This document shows, piece by piece, positions 25,793 to 33,770 of a stretch of 64,000 nt of DNA (positions are counted from its first letter, which is position 1; each line of letters begins with the position of its first letter). Origin of the DNA: an uncultured Oscillospiraceae bacterium (GTDB lineage: Bacteria > Bacillota > Clostridia > Oscillospirales > Oscillospiraceae). Under the pieces are notes generated by a model that saw only the letters and a program-made list of their open reading frames with translations, was not told the origin of the DNA and ran no database searches. The DNA lies in NCBI GenBank assembly GCA_910585815.1, contig CAJUFJ010000002.1:1-64000 (forward strand), in the 5' to 3' direction. Both the position numbers and the translations under genes were made by a program.

Positions 25793-25803
25793 AGGAGAAT
25801 ACC

Positions 25804-27666
25804 ATGAAAAAACTGCTTTCCTCGCTGCTGGCCCTGACGATGGCCCTGTCCCTGGCGGTCCTGCCCGCCTCCGCCCTGGAGCTGGAGGACGCCAAAAAGC
25901 TGCTGGCCATCCACTATGTGGACGGCGTGGCCCCGGAGGTGCTGGAGCTGGACTCCCTGGACGCCATTCTGGAGGCCATCGGCGACCCCTACACCTTTTA
26001 TATGACCCCAGAGCAGTACCAGTCCTTCAACCAGTCGGTAAACGGCCGGACGGTGGTGGGCATCGGCGCCACCGTGGAGACCGCCTATGACGGCGGCTAC
26101 CGGGTTATGTCCGTCCTGCCCGACTCCCCCGCTCTGGAGGCGGGCATCCAGCCCGGCGACATTCTCACCGCCGTGGACGGCATGCCCACCTCCCCCGACG
26201 TAGACCCCCGGGTCCCCGTAACCGGGGAGGAGGGCACTGTGGTCACCCTCACCGTCAACCGGAGCGGCCAGGTGTTGGAGTTCACCCTCACCCGCCGGGC
26301 GGTGAACATCCCCATCGTCACCTATGAGCAGGTGGGCTCCGCCGGTGTGATCGACTGCATCAGCTTCGGCGCCACCACCGCCCAGTCCATCCAGGAGGCC
26401 ATCCGGGAGCTGGACGACGACACCGCCGTGTGGATCATGGACCTGCGGGCCAACCCCGGCGGCGACAGCGGGGCCACCGCCACCTCCGCCAGCCTGTTTA
26501 CCGGCAGCGGCATCATGCTCTACTTCCGGGACGGCTCCGGCCGATACAACTACAGCTACACCATGCCCGGGTTCCCCGACATGACCGACAAGCCGGTGAT
26601 CGTCCTCACCAGCGAGCACTCGGCCAGCGGCTCCGAGCTGTTCGCCGGCGACATGCGTACCTATCGGGCGGGCATCGCCCTGGGCCAGCGTTCCTTCGGC
26701 AAGGGCACCGCCCAGATCATCTTTGACGAGACCAACAGCGATGTGATGGTGGGCGGCGAGGCCATGAAGATCACCACCTACCGCTTCTTCTCCCCCGACG
26801 GGGCCACCAACCACGTGGTGGGCGTGCTGCCCACCCTGCTCATCTCCCCGGAGAACACATCCGCCGCCGCCCTCCTCCTCACCAGCCCCAAACCCGCCCG
26901 GGCCAAGGACTTCCTGAAGCTGGAGCTTGCCGGGCAGACCTTCTACATCGACGTCAAGGAGGCGGTGAAGGCGGAAAACAAGGCCGCCTTTGTGGAGCTG
27001 CTGGAAGCCCTGCCCCCCTCCGCCAAGCTGTATGAGGGCTCCGGGGTCCAGTCCTGGACCCAGCTCACCCCCGCCCAGCTGGCCCAGCAGCGGGGCCTGT
27101 CCTTCACCTCCCGCTCCTTCTCCGACACGGTTGACTGCACCTATGCCCGGGAGATCGACACCCTGGCCGCCTATCACATCCTGAACGGCTACGAGGACGG
27201 TAATTTCCACCCCGACGACACCCTCACCCGGGCCCAGTTTGTCACCCTGGTGGCCTCCGCCCTGGACCTCCCCGCCGGCAAGGGCGGCCAGTTCTCCGAC
27301 GTGCAGGAGGGCCAGTGGTTCGCCGCCCCCGTCTCCGCCATGACCGACATGGGCTTTCTCTCCGGCCGGGGGGACGGCACCTTCGGCCCCAACGATACCA
27401 TTACCTATCAGGAGATGGTAACTGTCCTGTCCAACGTGGCCGCCTGGACCAGCATGGACGGCTATGACCTGAACAAATCCGACCTGCTGCCCGAGGAGCT
27501 GGTGGAGTACTACGACTGGGCCGAGTGGGCCCGGGTCCCCGCCCGCAATCTGGACGCCCTGGAGGCCCTCACCGGCGAGCTGGCCCCCACCGACCTGGTC
27601 ACCCGGGAACTGGCCGCCGCCACCCTCTGCCGCCTGATGGAGAGCACCCACCTGATTTGGAACTGA
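25804..27666 (+). CDS. Secreted S41 C-terminal-processing-type protease with SLH domains
   Basis: The 620-residue protein has a signal peptide (MKKLLSSLLALTMALSLAVL, cleavage near ASA), a short N-terminal region and a PDZ domain (about 75-165: YRVMSVLPDSPALEAGIQPG). The S41 protease core carries SASGSE with the likely nucleophile Ser275, and FGKGTAQ with Lys300, exactly 25 residues apart as in Prc/CtpA. From about residue 445, S-layer-homology repeats follow (AAYHILNGYEDGNFHPDDTL, MGFLSGRGDGTFGPNDTITY). It is inferred to be displayed on the cell wall, processing envelope proteins. It starts eleven bases after purA. Confidence 0.93.
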   Translation: MKKLLSSLLALTMALSLAVLPASALELEDAKKLLAIHYVDGVAPEVLELDSLDAILEAIGDPYTFYMTPEQYQSFNQSVNGRTVVGIGATVETAYDGGYRVMSVLPDSPALEAGIQPGDILTAVDGMPTSPDVDPRVPVTGEEGTVVTLTVNRSGQVLEFTLTRRAVNIPIVTYEQVGSAGVIDCISFGATTAQSIQEAIRELDDDTAVWIMDLRANPGGDSGATATSASLFTGSGIMLYFRDGSGRYNYSYTMPGFPDMTDKPVIVLTSEHSASGSELFAGDMRTYRAGIALGQRSFGKGTAQIIFDETNSDVMVGGEAMKITTYRFFSPDGATNHVVGVLPTLLISPENTSAAALLLTSPKPARAKDFLKLELAGQTFYIDVKEAVKAENKAAFVELLEALPPSAKLYEGSGVQSWTQLTPAQLAQQRGLSFTSRSFSDTVDCTYAREIDTLAAYHILNGYEDGNFHPDDTLTRAQFVTLVASALDLPAGKGGQFSDVQEGQWFAAPVSAMTDMGFLSGRGDGTFGPNDTITYQEMVTVLSNVAAWTSMDGYDLNKSDLLPEELVEYYDWAEWARVPARNLDALEALTGELAPTDLVTRELAAATLCRLMESTHLIWN

Positions 27667-27676
27667 TAACGGCAAA

Positions 27677-27700
27677 CGGGCCGCCGGGAGCGGCGGCCCG
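27677..27700 (+). terminator. GC hairpin after the S41-SLH gene
   Basis: CGGGCCGCC (27677-27685) pairs with GGCGGCCCG (27692-27700). No T-tract follows, so it may be a weak terminator or stabiliser. Confidence 0.45.
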
Positions 27701-27737
27701 CTCTATGTTGAAAACAGTAAGAAAGGACCTGAGCAAA

Positions 27738-28859
27738 TTGACCAAGATCGACATTATTTCCGGATTTTTAGGGGCCGGCAAGACCACCCTCATCAAGAAG
27801 CTGCTGGACGAGAGCTTTAAGGGGGAAAAAATCGTCCTTATTGAGAACGAATTTGGCGAAATCGGCATTGACGGCGGCTTTTTGAAGGACGCCGGGGTGG
27901 AGATTACCGAGATGAACTCGGGCTGCATCTGCTGCTCCCTGGTGGGCGACTTTGGCGCGGCCCTGAAGCAGGTGCTGGCCGACTACTCCCCCGCCCGCAT
28001 TGTTATCGAGCCCTCCGGGGTGGGCAAGCTGTCCGATGTGGTGGCCGCCGTGGAGCGGGTCCAGGCCGAGAGCCCCGACCTGCATCTGAACAGCTTTGTC
28101 ACCGTGGTGGACGCCGCCAAGGCCAAGGTGTATATGAAGAACTTTGGCGAGTTCTTCAACGACCAGGTGGAGCACGCCTGTGCCATCATCCTGTCCCGCA
28201 CCCAGAAGATCGACCAGCACAAGCTGGACGGGGCGGTCACCCTGCTGCGGGAGAAGAATCCCAAGGCCGCCATCCTCACCACCCCCTGGGACCAGCTCAC
28301 CGGGGCGCAGATCCTCACCGCCATGGAGGGCGGGCAGGACCTGGCCCACGAGCTGATGGAGGAGATCGAGCACCACCACCCTGACCATGAGCATCACCAC
28401 CACGACCACGAGCACCATCACGATCACGACGGCCATGACCACTCCCACTGCGACCACGAGCACGGCCACTGCGAGCATGAGCACCACCATGAACACGAAC
28501 ACGACCACCACCATGAGCACGGCGACACCTGCACCGCCTGCTGCGGCCACGACCACCATCACCATGACCACGACGCCGACGAGGTGTTTACCTCCTGGGG
28601 CCGGGAGACCCCCCGGAAGTACAGCCGGGAGGAGCTTCAGGAGGCCCTGTCCGCCCTGGCGCTGGGAGAGGATTACGGCTATATCCTCCGGGCCAAGGGG
28701 ATGGTCCCCTGCGAGGACGGGACCACCTGGCTCCACTTCGACCTGGTGCCCGAGGAGTTTCAGATTCGGGAGGGCGCGGCCGACTACACCGGCCGGCTGT
28801 GCGTCATCGGCTCCGATTTGAAGGAGGACCAGCTGGAGAAGCTGTTTTTGCTGGCGTAA
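27738..28859 (+). CDS. CobW/COG0523 G3E GTPase with long histidine-rich metal-binding segment
   Basis: The 373-residue protein has the P-loop GFLGAGKTTLIKKLL, the metal-binding CICC motif in NSGCICCSLVG, and the ENEFGEIGIDG and EPSGVG switch segments of COG0523. Residues about 212-282 are dominated by His with Asp/Glu and a CTACC cluster. The C-terminal CobW_C domain follows. Such proteins insert or traffic zinc, cobalt, nickel or iron; the His tract suggests metal storage or delivery. TTG 27738 (MTKIDIISGFLG, AAAGGA upstream) is preferred over ATG 27705, which abuts a hairpin. Confidence 0.93.
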   Translation: MTKIDIISGFLGAGKTTLIKKLLDESFKGEKIVLIENEFGEIGIDGGFLKDAGVEITEMNSGCICCSLVGDFGAALKQVLADYSPARIVIEPSGVGKLSDVVAAVERVQAESPDLHLNSFVTVVDAAKAKVYMKNFGEFFNDQVEHACAIILSRTQKIDQHKLDGAVTLLREKNPKAAILTTPWDQLTGAQILTAMEGGQDLAHELMEEIEHHHPDHEHHHHDHEHHHDHDGHDHSHCDHEHGHCEHEHHHEHEHDHHHEHGDTCTACCGHDHHHHDHDADEVFTSWGRETPRKYSREELQEALSALALGEDYGYILRAKGMVPCEDGTTWLHFDLVPEEFQIREGAADYTGRLCVIGSDLKEDQLEKLFLLA

Positions 28860-28875
28860 ATTTGGATGTACCGTA

Positions 28876-28925
28876 TGTAGGGGCGGACATTGTCCGCCCG
28901 CGGGCGCACACTGTGCGCCCCTACA
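28876..28925. repeat. TGTAGGG-family palindromic repeat, compact copy
   Basis: TGTAGGGGCGGACATTGTCC starts the unit and CACACTGTGCGCCCCTACA ends it. The two inner hairpins have different stems (GGGCGGACA-type and GGGCGCACA-type), each self-complementary. Confidence 0.92.
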
Positions 28926-28951
28926 AAATATCCTCACAGAGGTGAAATAAC

Positions 28952-29899
28952 ATGCCCGATTCCCGGATACCTTTATATCTGATTACCGGCTTTCTGGACG
29001 CCGGCAAGACCACCCTGCTCAGCGACACGCTGAACATGGACTACTTCAACGACGGCCAGCGCACGGTGCTGCTCCTGTGCGAGGACGGCGAGGAGGAGTA
29101 TGACCAGCAGTTTCTCTCCAGCCGCAACTGCCGCCTTGTTCCCATCGAGGACCAGGAGGGGCTGAACACCGAATTTCTCAAGGAGGTGGACCGCCGCTAC
29201 CAGCCCGAGCGGGTGCTGCTGGAGTTCAACGGCATGTGGCCGGTGGACGTGCTCCGCAAGTGCCGCCTGCCCAGGACCTGGGGGCTGTACCAGGCCATCC
29301 ACGTGGTGGACGGCTCCACCTTTGAGATGTACCTGAACAACATGCAGTCCATGTTCATCGACATGGTGAGCGAGGCGGACATGGTCCTGTTCAACCGCTG
29401 CACCCCCGACATGCCCCTGGCCGGCTGGAAGCGGTCGGTCCGGGCGGTAAACCGGATGTGCGAGATTGTTTTTGAGGATATCAACGGTGAGGAGCTGGAG
29501 GTGGAGGACATCCTCCCCTACTCCCTGGAGGACCAGCACCTGGTTCTGGAGGACGCCGACTACGGCATCTGGTATCTGGATATCCAGGAGCACCCCGACC
29601 GCTACGTGGGCAAGACCATCACCTACAAGGCCCAGGCCATGACGGGGATGAAGCTGCCCAAGGGCTCCTTTGTCCCGGGCCGCAACGCCATGACCTGCTG
29701 CGTGGAGGATATCCGCTTTTTCGGCTTCCTGTGCAAGTATGACAAAGCCCGCGCCCTGCGCAAAGGGGAGTGGATCACCGTCACCGCTGAGATCAAATGG
29801 GAGCACGCCGACGTCTACGAGGACGAGGGCGTCGTCCTCTATGCCCGGAGTGTGGAGAAGGCGGAGGCCCCCGAGGACCCGCTGGTATATTTTCGATAA
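28952..29899 (+). CDS. CobW-type GTPase fused to a DUF1980/TIGR03943-like domain
   Basis: The 315-residue protein begins with a G3E GTPase domain (YLITGFLDAGKTTLLSDTLN, LLEFNGMWPVDVL) that lacks the CxCC metal motif of its upstream neighbour. From about residue 205 it continues with GKTITYKAQAMTGMKLPKGS, VPGRNAMTCCVEDIRFFGFL and GEWITVTAEIKWEHADVYED. This strongly resembles the C-terminal domain of the DUF1980/TIGR03943 (YcgQ) family, which is usually linked to the YcgR permease. The fusion suggests a metal-trafficking role at the membrane interface. It follows the His-rich CobW gene, separated by a repeat. Confidence 0.82.
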   Translation: MPDSRIPLYLITGFLDAGKTTLLSDTLNMDYFNDGQRTVLLLCEDGEEEYDQQFLSSRNCRLVPIEDQEGLNTEFLKEVDRRYQPERVLLEFNGMWPVDVLRKCRLPRTWGLYQAIHVVDGSTFEMYLNNMQSMFIDMVSEADMVLFNRCTPDMPLAGWKRSVRAVNRMCEIVFEDINGEELEVEDILPYSLEDQHLVLEDADYGIWYLDIQEHPDRYVGKTITYKAQAMTGMKLPKGSFVPGRNAMTCCVEDIRFFGFLCKYDKARALRKGEWITVTAEIKWEHADVYEDEGVVLYARSVEKAEAPEDPLVYFR

Positions 29900-29902
29900 A
29901 AG

Positions 29903-29936
29903 ATTGGCGGCCCCTGAAGGGGCCGCCAATTTTTGT
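29903..29936. terminator. Bidirectional terminator
   Basis: ATTGGCGGCCCC (29903-29914) pairs with GGGGCCGCCAAT (29919-29930), followed by TTTTTG. The left side carries AAAAG, giving a T-run on the other strand for the SNF gene. Confidence 0.92.
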
Positions 29937-31321
29937 TAACCCGCGATAAATTTGTCCCAATACCCCATGATGAAGATAAACAGCACAATCACAGGCAGGA
30001 CATAGCTGACATAGAACCGCACGCCCTTGGGGAAGGCCAGGCCCTGGCCCTCGTTGGCCTCGGCCAGGAAGTGGTCCCAGCCCCAGCCCTTCCGGCTGGT
30101 GCAGAACAGCACATAGAGCAGGGAGCCCAGGGGCAGAATGTTCTGGGACACGAGGAAGTCCTCAATGCCGGAGACATCCATCCCCAGCACGGTGAAGCCC
30201 GACCACAGGTTGCACCCCAGCACGCAGGGCATGGACAGCACCAGCACACCCACAAAGTTAATCAGCACCGCCTTCTTCCGGGACATCCACCACCGGTCCA
30301 TGGTAAAGGAGATGATATTCTCAAAGACAGCGATCACGGTGGACAGGGCGGCGAAGGACAGGAACAGGAAGAAGGCCGCCCCCCACAGCCGGCCCATGGG
30401 CATGGCGTTGAAGATGTTGGGCAGGGTCATGAACACCAGAGGGGGACCGTTCTCGGTGGCCACCCCGTAGGCGGAGCAGGCGGGGAAGATAATCAGGCCC
30501 GCCACAAAGGCCACGCAGGTGTCCAGCACGCCGATGCGCAGGGCCTCCCCCGCCAGCCGGTGCTCCTTGCCGATATAGCTGCCGAAGATGGCAATGGCTC
30601 CGATGCCCAGGGACAGGGTAAAGAAGGCCTGGCCCATGGCGGCAAAGACCGCCTCGCCCAGAATCCAGTTGCCCTCAGCGTCGTAGGCCAGGTTGTGGAA
30701 GTTGGGCTGGAGGTAGAACCGCAGGCCCTCCTCCGCCCCGTCCAGCAGGACGGAGTTCACCGCCAGCACCACCATCAGGGCCAGCAGGCACACCATCATC
30801 ACCTTGTTCACCCGCTCCACGCCGTTGCGCAGGCCCTGGACGCACACCAGCATGCCGATGCACACCACAATGACCATATACAGCGTCATGGTGCCGGGCG
30901 CGCCCATCAGCTCGACAAACTGTCCGGCCACCCCTTCGGTATCCAGGCCTACAAAGTCTCCCCGGAGCATTTTGACAAAGTAGTACAGCAGCCACCCGGC
31001 AATGATGGTGTAGAACATCATCAGCAGGTAGTTGCCGGCAAAGCCCACATAGCTGTACCAGTGCCATTTGCTTCCAGTGGGCTCCAGCCGCTGGAAGGAC
31101 AGGGCGATGCTCCGCTGGCTGGCCCGGCCCACCGCCAGCTCCATCACCATAACGGGCAGGCCCAAAATCACCAGGAACAGCAGATACAGCAGCACAAAGG
31201 CCGCCCCGCCGTACTGCCCCGTGATATAGGGGAATCGCCACACGTTGCCCAGGCCGATGGCGCAGCCCGCCGAGATGAGCACAAAGCCCAGGCGGGAGGA
31301 AAATGTCTCTCGTTTCTCCAT
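29936..31321 (-). CDS. Sodium-dependent transporter of the SNF (neurotransmitter:sodium symporter) family
   Basis: The 461-residue protein has the NSS signature in helix 1 (LISAGCAIGLGNVWRFPYIT, then GQYGGAAFVLLYLLFLVILG) and about eleven to twelve membrane helices. Bacterial members import amino acids with sodium. ATG 31321 follows AGGAGG at seven bases; an upstream ATG is less likely. The substrate is not evident. It stands alone, convergent with the CobW-DUF1980 gene. Confidence 0.95.
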   Translation of the reverse strand: MEKRETFSSRLGFVLISAGCAIGLGNVWRFPYITGQYGGAAFVLLYLLFLVILGLPVMVMELAVGRASQRSIALSFQRLEPTGSKWHWYSYVGFAGNYLLMMFYTIIAGWLLYYFVKMLRGDFVGLDTEGVAGQFVELMGAPGTMTLYMVIVVCIGMLVCVQGLRNGVERVNKVMMVCLLALMVVLAVNSVLLDGAEEGLRFYLQPNFHNLAYDAEGNWILGEAVFAAMGQAFFTLSLGIGAIAIFGSYIGKEHRLAGEALRIGVLDTCVAFVAGLIIFPACSAYGVATENGPPLVFMTLPNIFNAMPMGRLWGAAFFLFLSFAALSTVIAVFENIISFTMDRWWMSRKKAVLINFVGVLVLSMPCVLGCNLWSGFTVLGMDVSGIEDFLVSQNILPLGSLLYVLFCTSRKGWGWDHFLAEANEGQGLAFPKGVRFYVSYVLPVIVLFIFIMGYWDKFIAG

Positions 31322-31409
31322 ATGATTGCCTCCTAACAATAAAACAACATTATTATTTTACCCATTTGTCCCCACCGGGTCAAGACCCACTTTTCCCTTA
31401 AAATTCCCC

Positions 31410-31470
31410 TTGACAGAGGATTTTTTTGCGCTATAATGATAGTACAGTTGTTCTATCGAACGTATTTTCT
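31410..31470 (+). promoter_or_regulatory. Promoter of the DNA-repair pair with a LexA-like box
   Basis: TTGACA (31410-31415), 16 bp and TATAAT (31432-31437) form the promoter. Downstream, CGAACGTATTTTCT (31457-31470) matches the Gram-positive LexA/DinR consensus CGAACRNRYGTTYC at 12 of 14 positions. An overlapping GTTC....GAAC dyad lies at 31450-31461. SOS control is inferred. Confidence 0.6.
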
Positions 31471-31486
31471 GACAGGAGGTCCCCCT

Positions 31487-32752
31487 ATGGAGCTGTTGGA
31501 CAAACTGAATATCCTGGCTGACGCTGCCAAGTACGACGCCGCCTGCACCTCCAGCGGGCTGGACCGCTCCGCCCGGCCGGGGACCATCGGCAGCACCATG
31601 GTGGCGGGCTGCTGTCACTCCTTCTCGGCGGACGGCCGGTGCGTCACCCTTCTCAAGGTGCTGCAAACCAACTTCTGTATCTACGACTGTCAGTACTGCG
31701 TCAACCGCCGGTCCAACGACGTGCCCCGGGCGGCCTTCACCCCGGAGGAGCTGTGCGAGCTGACCATCGGCTTCTACCGCCGCAACTATATCGAGGGGCT
31801 GTTTCTCTCCTCGGCGGTGATCCAGAGCCCGGACTACACCACCGAGCTGATGATCCGCACCCTGCGCATCCTCCGGGAGCACCACCGCTTCGGGGGGTAT
31901 ATCCACGCCAAGGCCATCCCAGGGGCCGACCCCCTCCTCACCCACCGGCTGGGCCTGCTGGCCGACCGGATGAGCGTGAACATCGAGCTGCCCTCCTCCC
32001 CCAGCCTGGCCCTTCTGGCCCCGGACAAGAAAAAGGAGGCCATCCTCACCCCCATGCGGCAGATCAGCGAGGGCATCGCCGCCTCCAAGCAGGAGATTGC
32101 CGTCTACCGCCACGCCCCCCGGTTCGCCCCGGCGGGGCAGTCCACCCAGATGATTGTGGGGGCCACCCCGGAGAGCGACCGCCACATTCTCACCCTCACC
32201 CAAGCCCTCTACGACCGCTACCAGTTAAAGAGGGTGTTTTACTCCGCCTATATGCCGGTGTCCTCCAGCCCCCTGCTGCCCGTCCCGGAGCACTTTCAGC
32301 CCCCTCTGCTCCGGGAGCACCGGCTGTATCAGGCCGACTGGCTGCTGCGGTACTATCACTTCCGGGCGGAGGAAATTCTGGACGAGTCCCAGCCCGACCT
32401 GGACCCCCGGATGGACCCCAAGTGCTGCTGGGCCCTGCGCCATCTGGAGTTTTTCCCGGTGGAGGTGAACCGGGCGGACTACGAGGCCCTGCTCCGGGTG
32501 CCCGGCCTGGGGGTGCGGTCGGCCAGGCGCATCCTGCGGGCCCGGCGGGTGGGTCCCCTCAACTTTGAGGGGCTGAAACGGCTGGGGGTGGTCCTCAAGC
32601 GGGCCCAGTACTTCCTCACCTGCTCCGGACGGATGATGCAGGGCCTGCACATCAGCGAGGACGGCCTCCTCCGCCACCTGGTTTCGCTGGAGGCCCCTGC
32701 CCTGGCCGATCCCGCGCCGGAACAGCTGTCGCTGTTTGATTCTGCCGTGTAG
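31487..32752 (+). CDS. Putative DNA modification/repair radical SAM protein
   Basis: The 421-residue protein has the radical SAM CX3CX2C motif at C64, C68, C71 (NFCIYDCQYC), three further N-terminal cysteines, and a C-terminal helix-hairpin-helix (LLRVPGLGVRSARRILRARR) suited to DNA binding. This is the family annotated as rSAM-linked-to-UDG (TIGR03916), whose genes sit beside a TIGR03915 partner as here. ATG 31487 has AGGAGG. Its TAG stop lies inside the first bases of a TGTAGGG repeat. The exact DNA reaction is unknown. Confidence 0.92.
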   Translation: MELLDKLNILADAAKYDAACTSSGLDRSARPGTIGSTMVAGCCHSFSADGRCVTLLKVLQTNFCIYDCQYCVNRRSNDVPRAAFTPEELCELTIGFYRRNYIEGLFLSSAVIQSPDYTTELMIRTLRILREHHRFGGYIHAKAIPGADPLLTHRLGLLADRMSVNIELPSSPSLALLAPDKKKEAILTPMRQISEGIAASKQEIAVYRHAPRFAPAGQSTQMIVGATPESDRHILTLTQALYDRYQLKRVFYSAYMPVSSSPLLPVPEHFQPPLLREHRLYQADWLLRYYHFRAEEILDESQPDLDPRMDPKCCWALRHLEFFPVEVNRADYEALLRVPGLGVRSARRILRARRVGPLNFEGLKRLGVVLKRAQYFLTCSGRMMQGLHISEDGLLRHLVSLEAPALADPAPEQLSLFDSAV

Positions 32753-32829
32753 GGACACATCATGATGTATCCGCCTCTTTTACCGGCAGGTGCGTTTTAA
32801 CGGCGGACGCATCGTGATGCGTCCCTACA
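32748..32829. repeat. TGTAGGG-family palindromic repeat, overlapping a stop codon
   Basis: The unit starts TGTAGGGACACATCATGATG and ends GCATCGTGATGCGTCCCTACA-like sequence at 32829. The inner stems read CATCATGATG and GCATCGTGATGC, different from other copies but still self-complementary. Its first bases supply the TAG stop of the radical SAM gene. Confidence 0.85.
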
Positions 32830-32844
32830 GAAGGAGGCGTCCCC

Positions 32845-33630
32845 ATGCCCTGGACTCAAATTTCCTGCCAATACGACGGCACCTACCCCGGCTTTCTCTC
32901 CTGCGTCTTCGACTGCTACGTCAACCGGGAGGAGCCGGTGGAGTTCCATTCCCCGGAGGACATGTGCTGCTCCCTCTACCCCCTGCGGCAGGTGGAAACC
33001 GACGAGGCCCACGCCCAGCGAGTCTTCCGGTCCTTCGGCAAGTTCGGGGCGGAGGGACGGCGGCTGGCAGTGCGGACCTTCCTCACCTGCCTGCCGGACA
33101 GGGAGCTGTGGCTGTGGCGGTTTCTCCGTCTGGCCTACGAACAGGGTCCTAAGATTGGCCGGAATCTCACCGACCCCACGGTGGACAAGGTGCGCAAGGC
33201 GGTCTGGCACCTGGAGCACGAGGCCCATATGTACAAGGGTTTTACCCGCTTTTCCGAGCTGGAGGGGACGCTGGTGGGGGAGATCGAGCCCAAAAATCGG
33301 GTGCTCCCCCTGCTGCGGGCCCACTTTTCCGGACGGTATCCCCAGGAGCGCTTTGTCCTCCACGACCGCACCCATAGCGAGGCCCTGTTCCACCAACCCG
33401 GCCCCCAGGGCTGCGCCATCCTGCCGGTGGAGGATTTTTCCATGGGCCCCGCCGGAGCAGAGGAGCTGGCCTACCGGAGGCTGTGGCGTGCCTTTTACGA
33501 CACCATCGCCATTGAGGGCCGCTACAACCCAAAATGCCGCATGACCAACATGCCCAAGCGGTACTGGGCCATGATGACCGAGTTCCAGAAGGACTGGGAC
33601 ACCGCTCTGCCAGAGATAAAGGGCGTGTAG
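32845..33630 (+). CDS. TIGR03915-family putative DNA metabolism/repair protein
   Basis: The 261-residue protein starts YDGTYPGFLSCVFDCYVNRE and contains NRVLPLLRAHFSGRYPQERF and MTNMPKRYWAMMTEFQKDW. This fits TIGR03915, the obligate neighbour of TIGR03916 radical SAM proteins; some homologues are fused to a uracil-DNA-glycosylase-like domain, absent here. ATG 32845 follows AAGGAGG. It is inferred to act with the upstream radical SAM protein on damaged or modified DNA. Confidence 0.88.
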   Translation: MPWTQISCQYDGTYPGFLSCVFDCYVNREEPVEFHSPEDMCCSLYPLRQVETDEAHAQRVFRSFGKFGAEGRRLAVRTFLTCLPDRELWLWRFLRLAYEQGPKIGRNLTDPTVDKVRKAVWHLEHEAHMYKGFTRFSELEGTLVGEIEPKNRVLPLLRAHFSGRYPQERFVLHDRTHSEALFHQPGPQGCAILPVEDFSMGPAGAEELAYRRLWRAFYDTIAIEGRYNPKCRMTNMPKRYWAMMTEFQKDWDTALPEIKGV

Positions 33631-33639
33631 CGGGCGCCC

Positions 33640-33668
33640 TTGCCTTTCTGCCTCAAATCAGGTATAAT
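33640..33668 (+). promoter_or_regulatory. Promoter of the membrane XRE gene
   Basis: TTGCCT (33640-33645), 17 bp and TATAAT (33663-33668). The leader of about 95 bases has runs of A and G but no obvious operator. Confidence 0.65.
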
Positions 33669-33770
33669 TCACCCCATGTAAACCGCCGGTTGACAAAAAA
33701 ATAATCCCCAGTTGGTGGAAAAAAGGGGGTTCGGATGGTACGTTTGGAGACAGAAAGGAGGGCGAAGCTT

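Noticed and set aside
27525..27737. Upstream extension of the His-rich CobW gene to 27525
   Set aside because: It overlaps the end of the S41-SLH gene in another frame and crosses a hairpin; TTG 27738 gives the expected family start.
28370..28580. Tandem-repeat-like DNA of CAC/CAT/GAC codons
   Set aside because: It is explained by the His/Asp-rich protein segment and not by a separate repeat element or CRISPR.
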